Source of the DNA: Streptomyces alanosinicus | GTDB taxonomy: Bacteria; Actinomycetota; Actinomycetes; Streptomycetales; Streptomycetaceae | Assembly: GCF_014650595.1 (NCBI RefSeq) | Contig: NZ_BMVG01000019.1 | Location: 62,001-126,000, forward strand | DNA: 64,000 bases | Reading direction: 5' to 3' | Part shown: one piece after another, positions 57,778 to 64,000 of the stretch | Position numbering within the stretch: position 1 is the first letter of the stretch | Layout: each line of letters opens with the position of its first letter | Program-made: the position numbers and the translations under genes | Notes under the pieces: generated by a model | What the model was told of the DNA's origin: nothing | Database searches by the model: none | Seen by the model: the letters and a program-made list of their open reading frames with translations, nothing else

Positions 57778-58377
57778 ATGCCGCTCCACGTGCCCCCTGC
57801 CCCCGCGCCCGCCCTGCGCTCCGTCCTCGCCGCCCTCGGTTCGCCCACCGCGGTCCGTGAGGCACGCACTCCCTCCCTGCGCGCCGCGCAGGGCCCGACG
57901 ACCCCCGAACTCCCGCTGCCCGTGCATGTGCTGGACCGCATCACCGCGCAGGGCCTGTCCGCGACGCGGCTGGCGGGCTGGCGCTTTCTGATACGGTCCG
58001 GCGGCCGGGCGGTGGCCGCGGCCGAGACCATGCTCACGCCCGACGGCTGGGCCTTCTCGCACTTCTTCGAAGGCCCGTACGTCACCTCCACCGAGCGCGC
58101 CCTGCTCCAGGCCGAGGTGCTGCAACAGCCCTACCAGGCACGTCTGCTGTCGGTGCCGGGTCTGTACATGCTGACCCTGTGGCTGCACGGCGACACCACC
58201 GCCGACGGAGCCGAGGGGCATCCGGCCGGCACCGATCTGCTCGTCCCGCTGGCGCCGGCCCCGCCCGGCATCCCGACGCACCATCCGTTCCCGGTCACGG
58301 AGTTGCTGCCGGTGCTGACCCAGCGCGCGACACCCGTGCCGCTGCTCGGCCCGCCCGTGCTGGGCTCGCCCGCCTGA
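57778..58377 (+). CDS. uncharacterised Streptomyces protein
   Basis: 199 aa from ATG 57778 with GAGAGG about 9 bases upstream. Central segment PLPVHVLDRITAQGLSATRLAGWRFLIRSGGRAVAAAETMLTPDGWAFSHFFEGPYVTSTERALLQAEVLQQPYQARLLSVPGLYMLTLWLHGD is well formed and strongly G/C biased, with Pro/Ala-rich ends. I recognise no family; it may be a secreted or cytosolic alpha/beta protein. A TATAAA at about 57567 may mark a promoter about 200 bases upstream. It is followed by a hairpin. Confidence 0.75.
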   Translation: MPLHVPPAPAPALRSVLAALGSPTAVREARTPSLRAAQGPTTPELPLPVHVLDRITAQGLSATRLAGWRFLIRSGGRAVAAAETMLTPDGWAFSHFFEGPYVTSTERALLQAEVLQQPYQARLLSVPGLYMLTLWLHGDTTADGAEGHPAGTDLLVPLAPAPPGIPTHHPFPVTELLPVLTQRATPVPLLGPPVLGSPA

Positions 58378-58406
58378 CCCGCCGCCGGCGCACCCCGCCG
58401 GCCCCG

Positions 58407-58440
58407 CGTACCCCGCCGCCCGCCGGGCGAGCGGGGTACG
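58407..58440 (+). terminator. terminator after the 199-aa gene
   Basis: Perfect 10-bp stem CGTACCCCGC / GCGGGGTACG with a 14-base loop, 30 bases after the stop codon. Confidence 0.8.
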
Positions 58441-58641
58441 TCCATGTCGGCGGTCTGGCCTGCTTGGACTAGCCCCATCCGGCCACTGCGAACCACCCAA
58501 AGGGACAGTCCACTTGGACTGAACCGTCCGCGCGGGTGACGCGTCATCAACCTGTGAGAAGCGGTGCTGCGAAATCCCTGCAGAATGACGCCCAGCGGGC
58601 AACACTGGGTTCCGACCGACTTATCACCACGGGGGACGGAC

Positions 58642-58878
58642 ATGACCACGACAGAGCGAAAGATCCCGCCCATGTGCCAGCACCAGCCGCCGTGTCCGCC
58701 AGCCGAATCCGCCGACCGGGAGTCCGCCCGTCTCGTGGCGCACCACCCGGAGCAGGGCTGGAGTCTGCTGTGCAACGGCGTCCTGATCTTCGAGGACACC
58801 GGTGAGCTGCTGCCTGACGGCCGGATCATCGATCCGCACCGCCCGCTCGGTGCGGACCAGGTGATGACCGCGGCCTGA
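58642..58878 (+). CDS. DUF5999 small protein
   Basis: 78 aa, ATG 58642 after GGGGGACGG. It contains CQHQPPCPPAESADRESARLVAHHPEQGWSLLCNGVLIFEDTGELLPDGRIIDPHRPLG, the DUF5999 pattern found almost only in Streptomyces. The Cys/His/Pro-rich start (CQHQPPCP) may bind metal. Function unknown. The 256-base gap after it holds no clear gene. Confidence 0.92.
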   Translation: MTTTERKIPPMCQHQPPCPPAESADRESARLVAHHPEQGWSLLCNGVLIFEDTGELLPDGRIIDPHRPLGADQVMTAA

Positions 58879-59134
58879 GCGGAGCACGAACGACCCGAGG
58901 GGCCGGCCGCACACCTCCTGTGCGCACCGGCCCCGACGCATGTCCGGGGACGGTCACGGTCGGCGGCCGAGCGCGGGGGCGTAGGCCGGGATGGAGAAGG
59001 AAGTCCGCCCGGCTGGTCGAATCGCCGGTACGGGAGTGGGATGGAAGGAAGCAGGAGAAGGAAGCAAGGGCCTTGCAGGGCGGGCACGTGCGCGCGCGAG
59101 ACACCCGGCGTCGCCCGCGAGGAACGGTGGAGTG

Positions 59135-59665
59135 ATGTCCGGTTACGACGCCTCGGCCGCCGCTCGGGTGGTGGTCGGCGTGAGCGGTTCCCTGGGCAGC
59201 GTCACGGCACTGCGGCGGGCCACCACGCTGGCCCGCCGGCTGGGCGCGGAACTGTGGCCGGTGCTGGCCTGGGAGCCGCCGGGCGGTGACCCCGCCGCAC
59301 GCCGCTCCCCCGCCGCCGGTCTGCTCATCGAGGACTGGCAGCGGCTCGCCGGTCAGCGGCTGGCCTCGGTGCTCGACGAGATCTTCGGCGGGGACGCCCC
59401 CGGTGTGCGGATGCGTCCGGTCGTCGTCCGGGGAGCCCCGGGCCCGGCGCTGGTGGCGACCGCCGACCGGGAGGACGACGTCCTGGTGGTGGGCGCGGGC
59501 CGGCGCGGCCTGCACCGCGCCTTCTCCGGCCGGGTCTCCCGGCACTGCCTGGCACACGCGGTCTGCCCGGTCCTCGCGGTGCCCCCGTCACCGCTGGAGT
59601 CGGAACTGCTGTCCGTACACCGGCGCTGCACCTGGCATCTGCGGATGGACATACGGGGCTTGTGA
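59135..59665 (+). CDS. universal stress protein (UspA) family
   Basis: 176 aa, ATG 59135 after GGTGGAG. One Usp domain: VVVGVSGSLGSVTALRRATTLARRLGAELWPVLAWEPP, PVVVRGAPGPALVATADREDDVLVVGAGRRGLHRAFSGRVSRHCLAHAVCPVLAVP. The G-x2-G-x9-G-S/R ATP-binding loop is present, so it may bind ATP. Its stop lies inside a 19-bp tandem duplication. Usp proteins act in stress survival; no specific trigger visible. Confidence 0.92.
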   Translation: MSGYDASAAARVVVGVSGSLGSVTALRRATTLARRLGAELWPVLAWEPPGGDPAARRSPAAGLLIEDWQRLAGQRLASVLDEIFGGDAPGVRMRPVVVRGAPGPALVATADREDDVLVVGAGRRGLHRAFSGRVSRHCLAHAVCPVLAVPPSPLESELLSVHRRCTWHLRMDIRGL

Positions 59666-59688
59666 CGGCATCCGGGGCTTGTGACGGC
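59651..59688. repeat. 19-bp tandem duplication across the usp stop codon
   Basis: ATACGGGGCTTGTGACGGC (59651-59669) and ATCCGGGGCTTGTGACGGC (59670-59688) are tandem with one mismatch. The first copy includes the TGA of usp, so the second is a non-coding echo of the gene end. Confidence 0.9.
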
Positions 59689-59692
59689 CTTG

Positions 59693-59716
59693 CCGGATGC
59701 ACGGCCGGATGCACGG
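59693..59716. repeat. 12-bp tandem duplication CCGGATGCACGG x2
   Basis: Two exact copies (59693-59704, 59705-59716) immediately after the 19-bp duplication, in the gap 59666-59866. Confidence 0.85.
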
Positions 59717-59866
59717 GGCTGGAGGAGGTGGCGCGGTGTCGCGGTGGGGCGCTGCGGCCGTACGGCGCTGGGGGCGCGTCAAGAACCGGCCGTCGGCCGT
59801 CAGAAGGCCGTCAAGGAACGCTTCGGCCGCGCTGCGGCGGGGCCGGGCCTGCCTAACGTCTGCGCC

Positions 59867-60424
59867 ATGAAGCGCCGCGACGACACCCACGCCCGGCCCG
59901 CGGGCGCGTCCCCGGCCGGCACCGCCGGCGTGGTGCACGACCGCGGCTGGGCGGCGGAGGTGCGCGCGGCGGCCGGCTGTGCCGGTGTGCTGCTCGGACT
60001 GCTGCTGTGTGTCGACCGGGCGGCCGGCTCCCTCACCTGGTGGCGCGGCGCCCTGTGGGCGGCTCTCGCGCTGCTGTTGCTGTGTGTCCTGTTCCCGGTG
60101 CGCGTGTCGGCCGGCGTGGGCTGGCTGGCCGTGCGGCGCCTGCTGGTCACCCGCCGGGTGCGCACCGATCTGCTGATCACGGTGCGCCCCCTGGACGGTG
60201 TCGCGCAGCGGCTGATCCTGCGCGACTCCCTCGGCAACCGGGTCGAGATCGATCCGGAGATCCTGGTCCGCAATCCGAACCTGTGGTATCTGCTCGACCA
60301 GGGCGCCCGGGTCTCCGAGGCGGCCGGCACCCTGCTGTGCGGCACGACCGCCCTGCACCGCCTCGCCCGGCGTCTCGACCAGGAGACGGCCCAGGCGGTC
60401 TTCCGGGTGTCCGGAATGGAATGA
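59867..60424 (+). CDS. two-TM membrane protein
   Basis: 185 aa from ATG 59867, 7 bases after a TAACGT box (59854-59859), so a leaderless mRNA is likely. Two TM helices (about 35-52 VRAAAGCAGVLLGLLLCVD and 62-80 ALWAALALLLLCVLFPV) are followed by a soluble cytosolic domain: VRTDLLITVRPLDGVAQRLILRDSLGNRVEIDPEILVRNPNLWYLLDQGARVSEAAGTLLCG. The domain recurs in Streptomyces hypothetical proteins; no function is known. Upstream of the APC permease by 268 bases with no gene seen between. Confidence 0.83.
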   Translation: MKRRDDTHARPAGASPAGTAGVVHDRGWAAEVRAAAGCAGVLLGLLLCVDRAAGSLTWWRGALWAALALLLLCVLFPVRVSAGVGWLAVRRLLVTRRVRTDLLITVRPLDGVAQRLILRDSLGNRVEIDPEILVRNPNLWYLLDQGARVSEAAGTLLCGTTALHRLARRLDQETAQAVFRVSGME

Positions 60425-60692
60425 CGTGGTGCGTTCGACGCGCTGAAAACATGACACTCGGTGGCCGTGCACGGGTCCACGGCGTGAACACTGACCCGAA
60501 CGGCCGTGTTTTCGGCAAGCCTCTCCGGCCTCCCGTTCTTGATGCGCGCCTGTCGTGTCCGGGCCATTCTTAACGCAAGTTTGACGCCTCCCGAGCCCGG
60601 ATGCGTGGGCCCCGGCGTCACTCTCTGCATACGCTGTTGCCGCCGTCCGCGTGATGGCCGGAAAGAGCTGAGCCGCACACAGGAGCACGCCG

Positions 60693-62651
60693 ATGGCCAC
60701 GACCGAGCAGCCTCCCAGTACCAACCGCCTACGCGCCTGGATGCTGGAAGGGCTGTCCGACATGGGCAAGGCCGGTGGCCACACGGGCCCGCACGCCGAG
60801 CCGGAACCCCCGCACAAGGGCCAGCGCTGGTACCGCGTCATGTGCCTGACGGGTGTCGACTACTTTTCGACCCTCGGCTACCAGCCGGGCATCGCGGCCT
60901 TGGCGGCCGGTCTGCTCTCCCCTGTCGCCACCCTCGTTCTCGTCGTGGTCACCTTGGCGGGCGCTCTCCCGGTGTACCGCCGCGTGGCGGAGGAGAGCCC
61001 CCACGGCGAGGGCTCCATCGCGATGCTGGAGCGGCTGCTGTCCTTCTGGAAGGGCAAGCTGTTCGTCCTGACGTTGCTGGGCTTCGCCGCCACGGACTTC
61101 CTGATCACCATCACCCTGTCGGCCGCCGACGCCTCCACCCACCTGATCGAGAACCCGCACCTGCAGAGCACACTGCACGGTCGGCAGATGCTGATCACGC
61201 TGCTGCTGGTCGCCCTGCTCGGCGCGGTGTTCCTCAAGGGCTTCCTGGAGGCGATCGGCGTCGCGGTCGCCTTGGTGGTGGCCTATCTCGGCCTGAACGC
61301 CGTGGTCGTGGTCGTCGGCATGTGGCACGTTCTCACCGCCGGACACGTCGTCACCGACTGGACCAGCGCCCTGACCACCGAGCACGGCAACGTCTTCGCC
61401 ATGATCGGCGTCTCCCTGCTGGTCTTCCCCAAGCTCGCCCTGGGTCTGTCCGGCTTCGAGACGGGTGTCGCCGTGATGCCGCATGTCCAGGGCGACCCCG
61501 ACGACACCGAGGAGAACCCCAAGGGCCGGATCCGCGACACCAAGAAGCTGCTCACGGCCGCCGCGCTCATCATGAGCGTCTTCCTGATCGCCACCAGCTT
61601 CATCACCACGGTGCTGATCCCGGCGAACGAGTTCAAGTCGGGCGGCCAGGCCAACGGACGCGCGCTCGCCTTCCTCGCCCACGAGTACCTGGGCAACGCC
61701 TTCGGCACGGTCTACGACCTCTCGACCATCGCCATCCTGTGGTTCGCCGGTGCCTCGGCCATGGCCGGTCTGCTGAACCTGATGCCCCGCTACCTGCCCC
61801 GCTACGGCATGGCCCCGCACTGGGCCCGCGCCGTGCGCCCGATGGTGATCGTCTTCACGCTGGTCGCGTTCCTGGTCACCTGGCTCTTCGACGCCAACGT
61901 CGACGCGCAGAGCGGTGCCTACGCCACCGGCGTGCTGGTCCTCATGACCTCCGCCGCGATCGCGGTGACCATCGTCGCCCGCAGGGCGGGCCAGCGCGGC
62001 TGGACCATCGGCTTCGCGACCGTGTCGGCGGTCCTGATCTACGTGACCGTCGCCAACGTCATCGAGCGCCCGGACGGCGTGAAGATCGGTGCCTGCTTCA
62101 TCGTCGGCATCATGCTGGTCTCGCTGCTGTCCCGGCTGGCCCGCGCCTTCGAACTGCGCGTGACCAGCGTGACGCTCGACCCGCTGGCGGAACGATTCGT
62201 CCGGGACATGGCCAGCCGCAAGATGCGGTTCATCGCCAATGAGCCCGGGCACCGCGACAAGGCCGAGTACCGCGACAAGATCGAGCAGATCCGCGCCGAC
62301 AACGACATGCCGGAGCAGGAGGACTTCGTCTTCGTCGAGGTCACGGTCACCGACCCCTCCGAGTTCGAGGCGGGCCTGACGGTGCGCGGCGAGGTGCTGC
62401 ACGACCGCTACCGGGTGCTGACCCTGGAGTCCGCGTCCATCCCGAACGCCCTGGCCGCGCTCCTGCTGCACGCCCGCGACATGACGGGCTGCACCCCGCA
62501 CATCTACTTCGAGTGGACCGAGGGCAATCCGTTCGCCAACTTCCTGCGCTTCTTCCTCTTCGGCCAGGGCGAGGTCGCCCCGGTCACCCGTGAGGTGCTG
62601 CGCGAGGCCGAAGCGGACCGCGTCCGGCGCCCGCGCGTCCACACCGGCTGA
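60693..62651 (+). CDS. APC-superfamily permease with C-terminal cytosolic domain
   Basis: 652 aa, ATG 60693. About 12 TM helices between residues 45 and 490: LTGVDYFSTLGYQPGIAALAAGLLSPVATLVLVVVTLAGALPVYRRVAEESPHGEGSIAML (the APC GxG-type start), NVFAMIGVSLLVFPKLALGLSGFETGVAVM and YDLSTIAILWFAGASAMAGLLNLMPRYLPRYGM. A soluble C-terminal region (about 500-652, DFVFVEVTVTDPSEFEAGLTVRGEVLHDRYRVL) resembles a regulatory domain. Amino acid or potassium transport is possible; the specific substrate cannot be read. I saw no ydaO riboswitch in the upstream 268 bases. Confidence 0.9.
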   Translation: MATTEQPPSTNRLRAWMLEGLSDMGKAGGHTGPHAEPEPPHKGQRWYRVMCLTGVDYFSTLGYQPGIAALAAGLLSPVATLVLVVVTLAGALPVYRRVAEESPHGEGSIAMLERLLSFWKGKLFVLTLLGFAATDFLITITLSAADASTHLIENPHLQSTLHGRQMLITLLLVALLGAVFLKGFLEAIGVAVALVVAYLGLNAVVVVVGMWHVLTAGHVVTDWTSALTTEHGNVFAMIGVSLLVFPKLALGLSGFETGVAVMPHVQGDPDDTEENPKGRIRDTKKLLTAAALIMSVFLIATSFITTVLIPANEFKSGGQANGRALAFLAHEYLGNAFGTVYDLSTIAILWFAGASAMAGLLNLMPRYLPRYGMAPHWARAVRPMVIVFTLVAFLVTWLFDANVDAQSGAYATGVLVLMTSAAIAVTIVARRAGQRGWTIGFATVSAVLIYVTVANVIERPDGVKIGACFIVGIMLVSLLSRLARAFELRVTSVTLDPLAERFVRDMASRKMRFIANEPGHRDKAEYRDKIEQIRADNDMPEQEDFVFVEVTVTDPSEFEAGLTVRGEVLHDRYRVLTLESASIPNALAALLLHARDMTGCTPHIYFEWTEGNPFANFLRFFLFGQGEVAPVTREVLREAEADRVRRPRVHTG

Positions 62652-62674
62652 GCGCGGAAAGTATCGTGACCCGC

Positions 62675-63070
62675 ATGCAGTCCTACACGATCGGCCAGGC
62701 GGCACGGCTGCTCGGCGTGAGCCCGGACACCGCCCGCCGCTGGGCCGACGCGGGCCGGGTGACCACCCATCGGGACGACGCCGGGCGACGGCTCATCGAC
62801 GGCCGGGACCTCGCCGCGTTCTCGGTCGAACTGGCCAAGGCGGGCGGCGGCGAGGAGGACACCACCCACACCTCCGTCCGCAACGCCTTCCCCGGCATCG
62901 TCACGGCGATCAAGCTCGGTGACGTCGCCGCCCAGGTGGAGATCCAGGCGGGCCCGCATCGGCTGGTGTCGCTGCTGACCCGGGAAGCCGTCGAGGAACT
63001 GGGCCTGGAGGTCGGCATGGAGGCCACCGCGCGTGTGAAGTCCACCAACGTGCACATCGACCGCATCTGA
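62675..63070 (+). CDS. MerR-like helix-turn-helix protein with TOBE (molybdate-binding-like) domain
   Basis: 131 aa from ATG 62675, 7 bases after TATCGT (leaderless); GTG 62666 is a longer option. HTH: YTIGQAARLLGVSPDTARRWADAGRVTTHRDDAGRRLIDGRDLAAF. TOBE/Mop-like domain: TSVRNAFPGIVTAIKLGDVAAQVEIQAGPHRLVSLLTREAVEELGLEVGMEATARVKSTNVHI, as in ModE/molbindin. It likely senses molybdate or tungstate and regulates uptake or Mo-enzymes. No mod genes adjoin within the window. Confidence 0.92.
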   Translation: MQSYTIGQAARLLGVSPDTARRWADAGRVTTHRDDAGRRLIDGRDLAAFSVELAKAGGGEEDTTHTSVRNAFPGIVTAIKLGDVAAQVEIQAGPHRLVSLLTREAVEELGLEVGMEATARVKSTNVHIDRI

Positions 63071-63091
63071 CCGCGTCCCCCGATCGCTCGG

Positions 63092-64000
63092 CTACCGGCA
63101 CATCAGCGCCGCCCACAGATCGAGCCGGTCCCGCAGCCTGGACAGATCGCGCCCGGTCAGCCGCTCGACGCGCTCCACCCGGTAGTGCACCGTGTTGACG
63201 TGCAGATGCAGTTCCTGGGCCGTACGCGCCCAGGAGCCGTCGCAGGCCAGGAAGGTCTCCAGGGTGCTCAGCAGGACGGCGACGGCGGGCCGGTCGCTCT
63301 CCAGCAGCGGGCCGAGGACCGTACGGCTGTAGGCGGTCCGCACCTCGGCCGGCACTCCCGTGAGCAGGGAGTCGAGGGTGGTGAGGAAGCGGGCGTCGGT
63401 GAGGCCGGAGACGTCGGGTGTGCCGGTGCGGGCCGAACCGAGGGCGTAGCGGGCCTGCGCGAGCGCGCCGCCCAGCTCCCGGGGGCGCGCCACGGGCACG
63501 CCGATACCGCCGTGCAGCACGGTGCCGGGCGCGCAGTCGGCGACCAGCGGCCACACCTCGTCCGCCCGGCCGTCGGCCACGTCGCCGCAGAGCACCGCGA
63601 AGGCGCACCCGTCCGGCAACCACCCGACGACGGCGGCCACGGCGGGGCTCCGCTCGCCCGCGCCCCCGGCACCGGCCGGTTCCATGACGGCGGAGGCAGC
63701 GCCGCCGCCCGCGTCCACCAGGTGCCCGGCCACCTCGGCCAACGCGCCCTCCGCGAGCGGCGCCCGGCCCGCCCCCGGCTGCCGTGCCTCCGGCAGCCGC
63801 AGCCACGCGTCGGCGACGATCACCTGGTACGGCCCGGTCTCCGGCAGGCCGCACCGGCGCAGCGCCGCCTCCACGGCCGCGTCCTCCAGCCCGCCCGAGG
63901 CGGACAGCAGCGCACCGAGTTCGTCCGCCGCGCGGAGCCCGGCCGGCGGACGCCGGGCTCCGGCCTCCTGACAGTGCGCCAGCACGGCGGCGACCTCGTG
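63092..64000 (-). CDS. PucR-family transcriptional regulator, C-terminal part (runs past right edge)
   Basis: At least 303 codons of the minus strand with the start outside the window. The C-terminal HTH is RTAQELHLHVNTVHYRVERVERLTGRDLSRLRDRLDLWAALMCR (PucR/CdaR helix-turn-helix). It is preceded by a GGDEF-like fold linker (GTVLHGGIGVPVARPRELGGALAQARYALGSARTG and LLGPLLESDRPAVAVLLSTLETFLACDGSWARTA). PucR-type regulators control purine, nitrogen or polyamine catabolism. Target genes would lie to the right of the window. Confidence 0.9.
   Translation of the reverse strand, partial: HEVAAVLAHCQEAGARRPPAGLRAADELGALLSASGGLEDAAVEAALRRCGLPETGPYQVIVADAWLRLPEARQPGAGRAPLAEGALAEVAGHLVDAGGGAASAVMEPAGAGGAGERSPAVAAVVGWLPDGCAFAVLCGDVADGRADEVWPLVADCAPGTVLHGGIGVPVARPRELGGALAQARYALGSARTGTPDVSGLTDARFLTTLDSLLTGVPAEVRTAYSRTVLGPLLESDRPAVAVLLSTLETFLACDGSWARTAQELHLHVNTVHYRVERVERLTGRDLSRLRDRLDLWAALMCR

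Noticed and set aside
60425..60692. Possible ydaO/c-di-AMP riboswitch upstream of the APC permease
   Set aside because: The leader shows some inverted GC-rich segments (ACGGCCGT, GAAAAC / GTTTTC) but none of the conserved ydaO core that I could match.
1..64000. CRISPR arrays, rRNA or tRNA genes, integrase and att sites
   Set aside because: None seen. Repeats present are tandem duplications, dispersed extragenic elements and one MITE-like palindrome, none with spacer arrays.

Overview
The window is a stretch of high-GC actinomycete chromosome, almost certainly Streptomyces. Codon third positions are nearly all G or C, GTG starts are common, and several genes have a TAnnnT -10 box only 6-8 bases before the start codon, as expected for leaderless mRNAs. 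Typical Streptomyces families are present: a third EF-Tu (tuf3), a DUF5999 protein, a sigma-like/ricin-lectin membrane protein, and dispersed extragenic repeats of the GCGCAGTTCCCCGCGCCCCT kind. From about 17 kb rightwards the content and order (tuf3, alkylation repair, uppP, lnt, ung, tandem fabG-like SDRs) agree with what I remember of the S. coelicolor SCO13xx region. No database was consulted.

Left part (1-13.5 kb, minus strand). This is a translationally coupled lipid/polyketide operon. A 2369-aa synthase (two PfaD/nitronate-monooxygenase-like enoyl-reductase modules, KS, AT, ACP, KR) is followed by a 1574-aa synthase (KS, AT, DH, phosphopantetheinyl transferase), a free ACP, an alpha/beta hydrolase and a GT-B glycosyltransferase that runs off the left edge. 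The five genes abut or overlap by ATGA. A TTGACC-N17-TAGGTT promoter with a palindrome in its spacer lies upstream. The likely product is a glycosylated polyunsaturated-lipid-like polyketide, structure unknown.

13.5-26.5 kb. A sigma-like/zinc-finger/TM/ricin-lectin protein comes first, then an internally deleted galU remnant and a hot-dog thioesterase. After these come a membrane protein, a spermidine-synthase-like protein, tuf3, an AlkD-type repair protein, a zinc alcohol/formaldehyde dehydrogenase, a TVP38-type membrane protein, a thiolase divergent from an HxlR regulator (with 18-bp direct repeats between them), and uppP.

26.5-43.6 kb. Mixed small genes: a 59-aa conserved protein, DUF4291, SnoaL-like, lnt, and an FAD-monooxygenase/Gfo-Idh pair divergent from a TetR regulator with two near-identical palindromes. 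Next are DinB, a lipoprotein, ung, a peptide-binding lipoprotein, two SDRs, a HipA-like kinase with DUF3037, a Rieske lipoprotein, an isochorismatase-fold protein lacking its catalytic triad, a PPOX enzyme, a LysR regulator and a DMT exporter. A 207-bp MITE-like palindromic element ends exactly on the exporter stop codon.

43.9-64 kb. A MocR regulator divergent from a flavin-nucleotide-binding oxidase is followed by two EamA transporters, a Clp-N protein, SRPBCC and PadR. Then come a Ser/Thr kinase fused to a seven-repeat WD40 propeller and a protein with an eCIS-cargo-like leader and a C-terminal region that matches the CD38/ADP-ribosyl-cyclase active-site pattern. The rest is PhzF, a CPBP protease, a glutamate-cysteine ligase family enzyme, small conserved proteins, a universal stress protein, an APC permease, a MerR-TOBE protein and a PucR regulator cut by the right edge.

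The two most notable systems are the PUFA-like synthase/glycosyltransferase operon and the putative CD38-like NADase effector. No tRNA, rRNA or CRISPR was seen.
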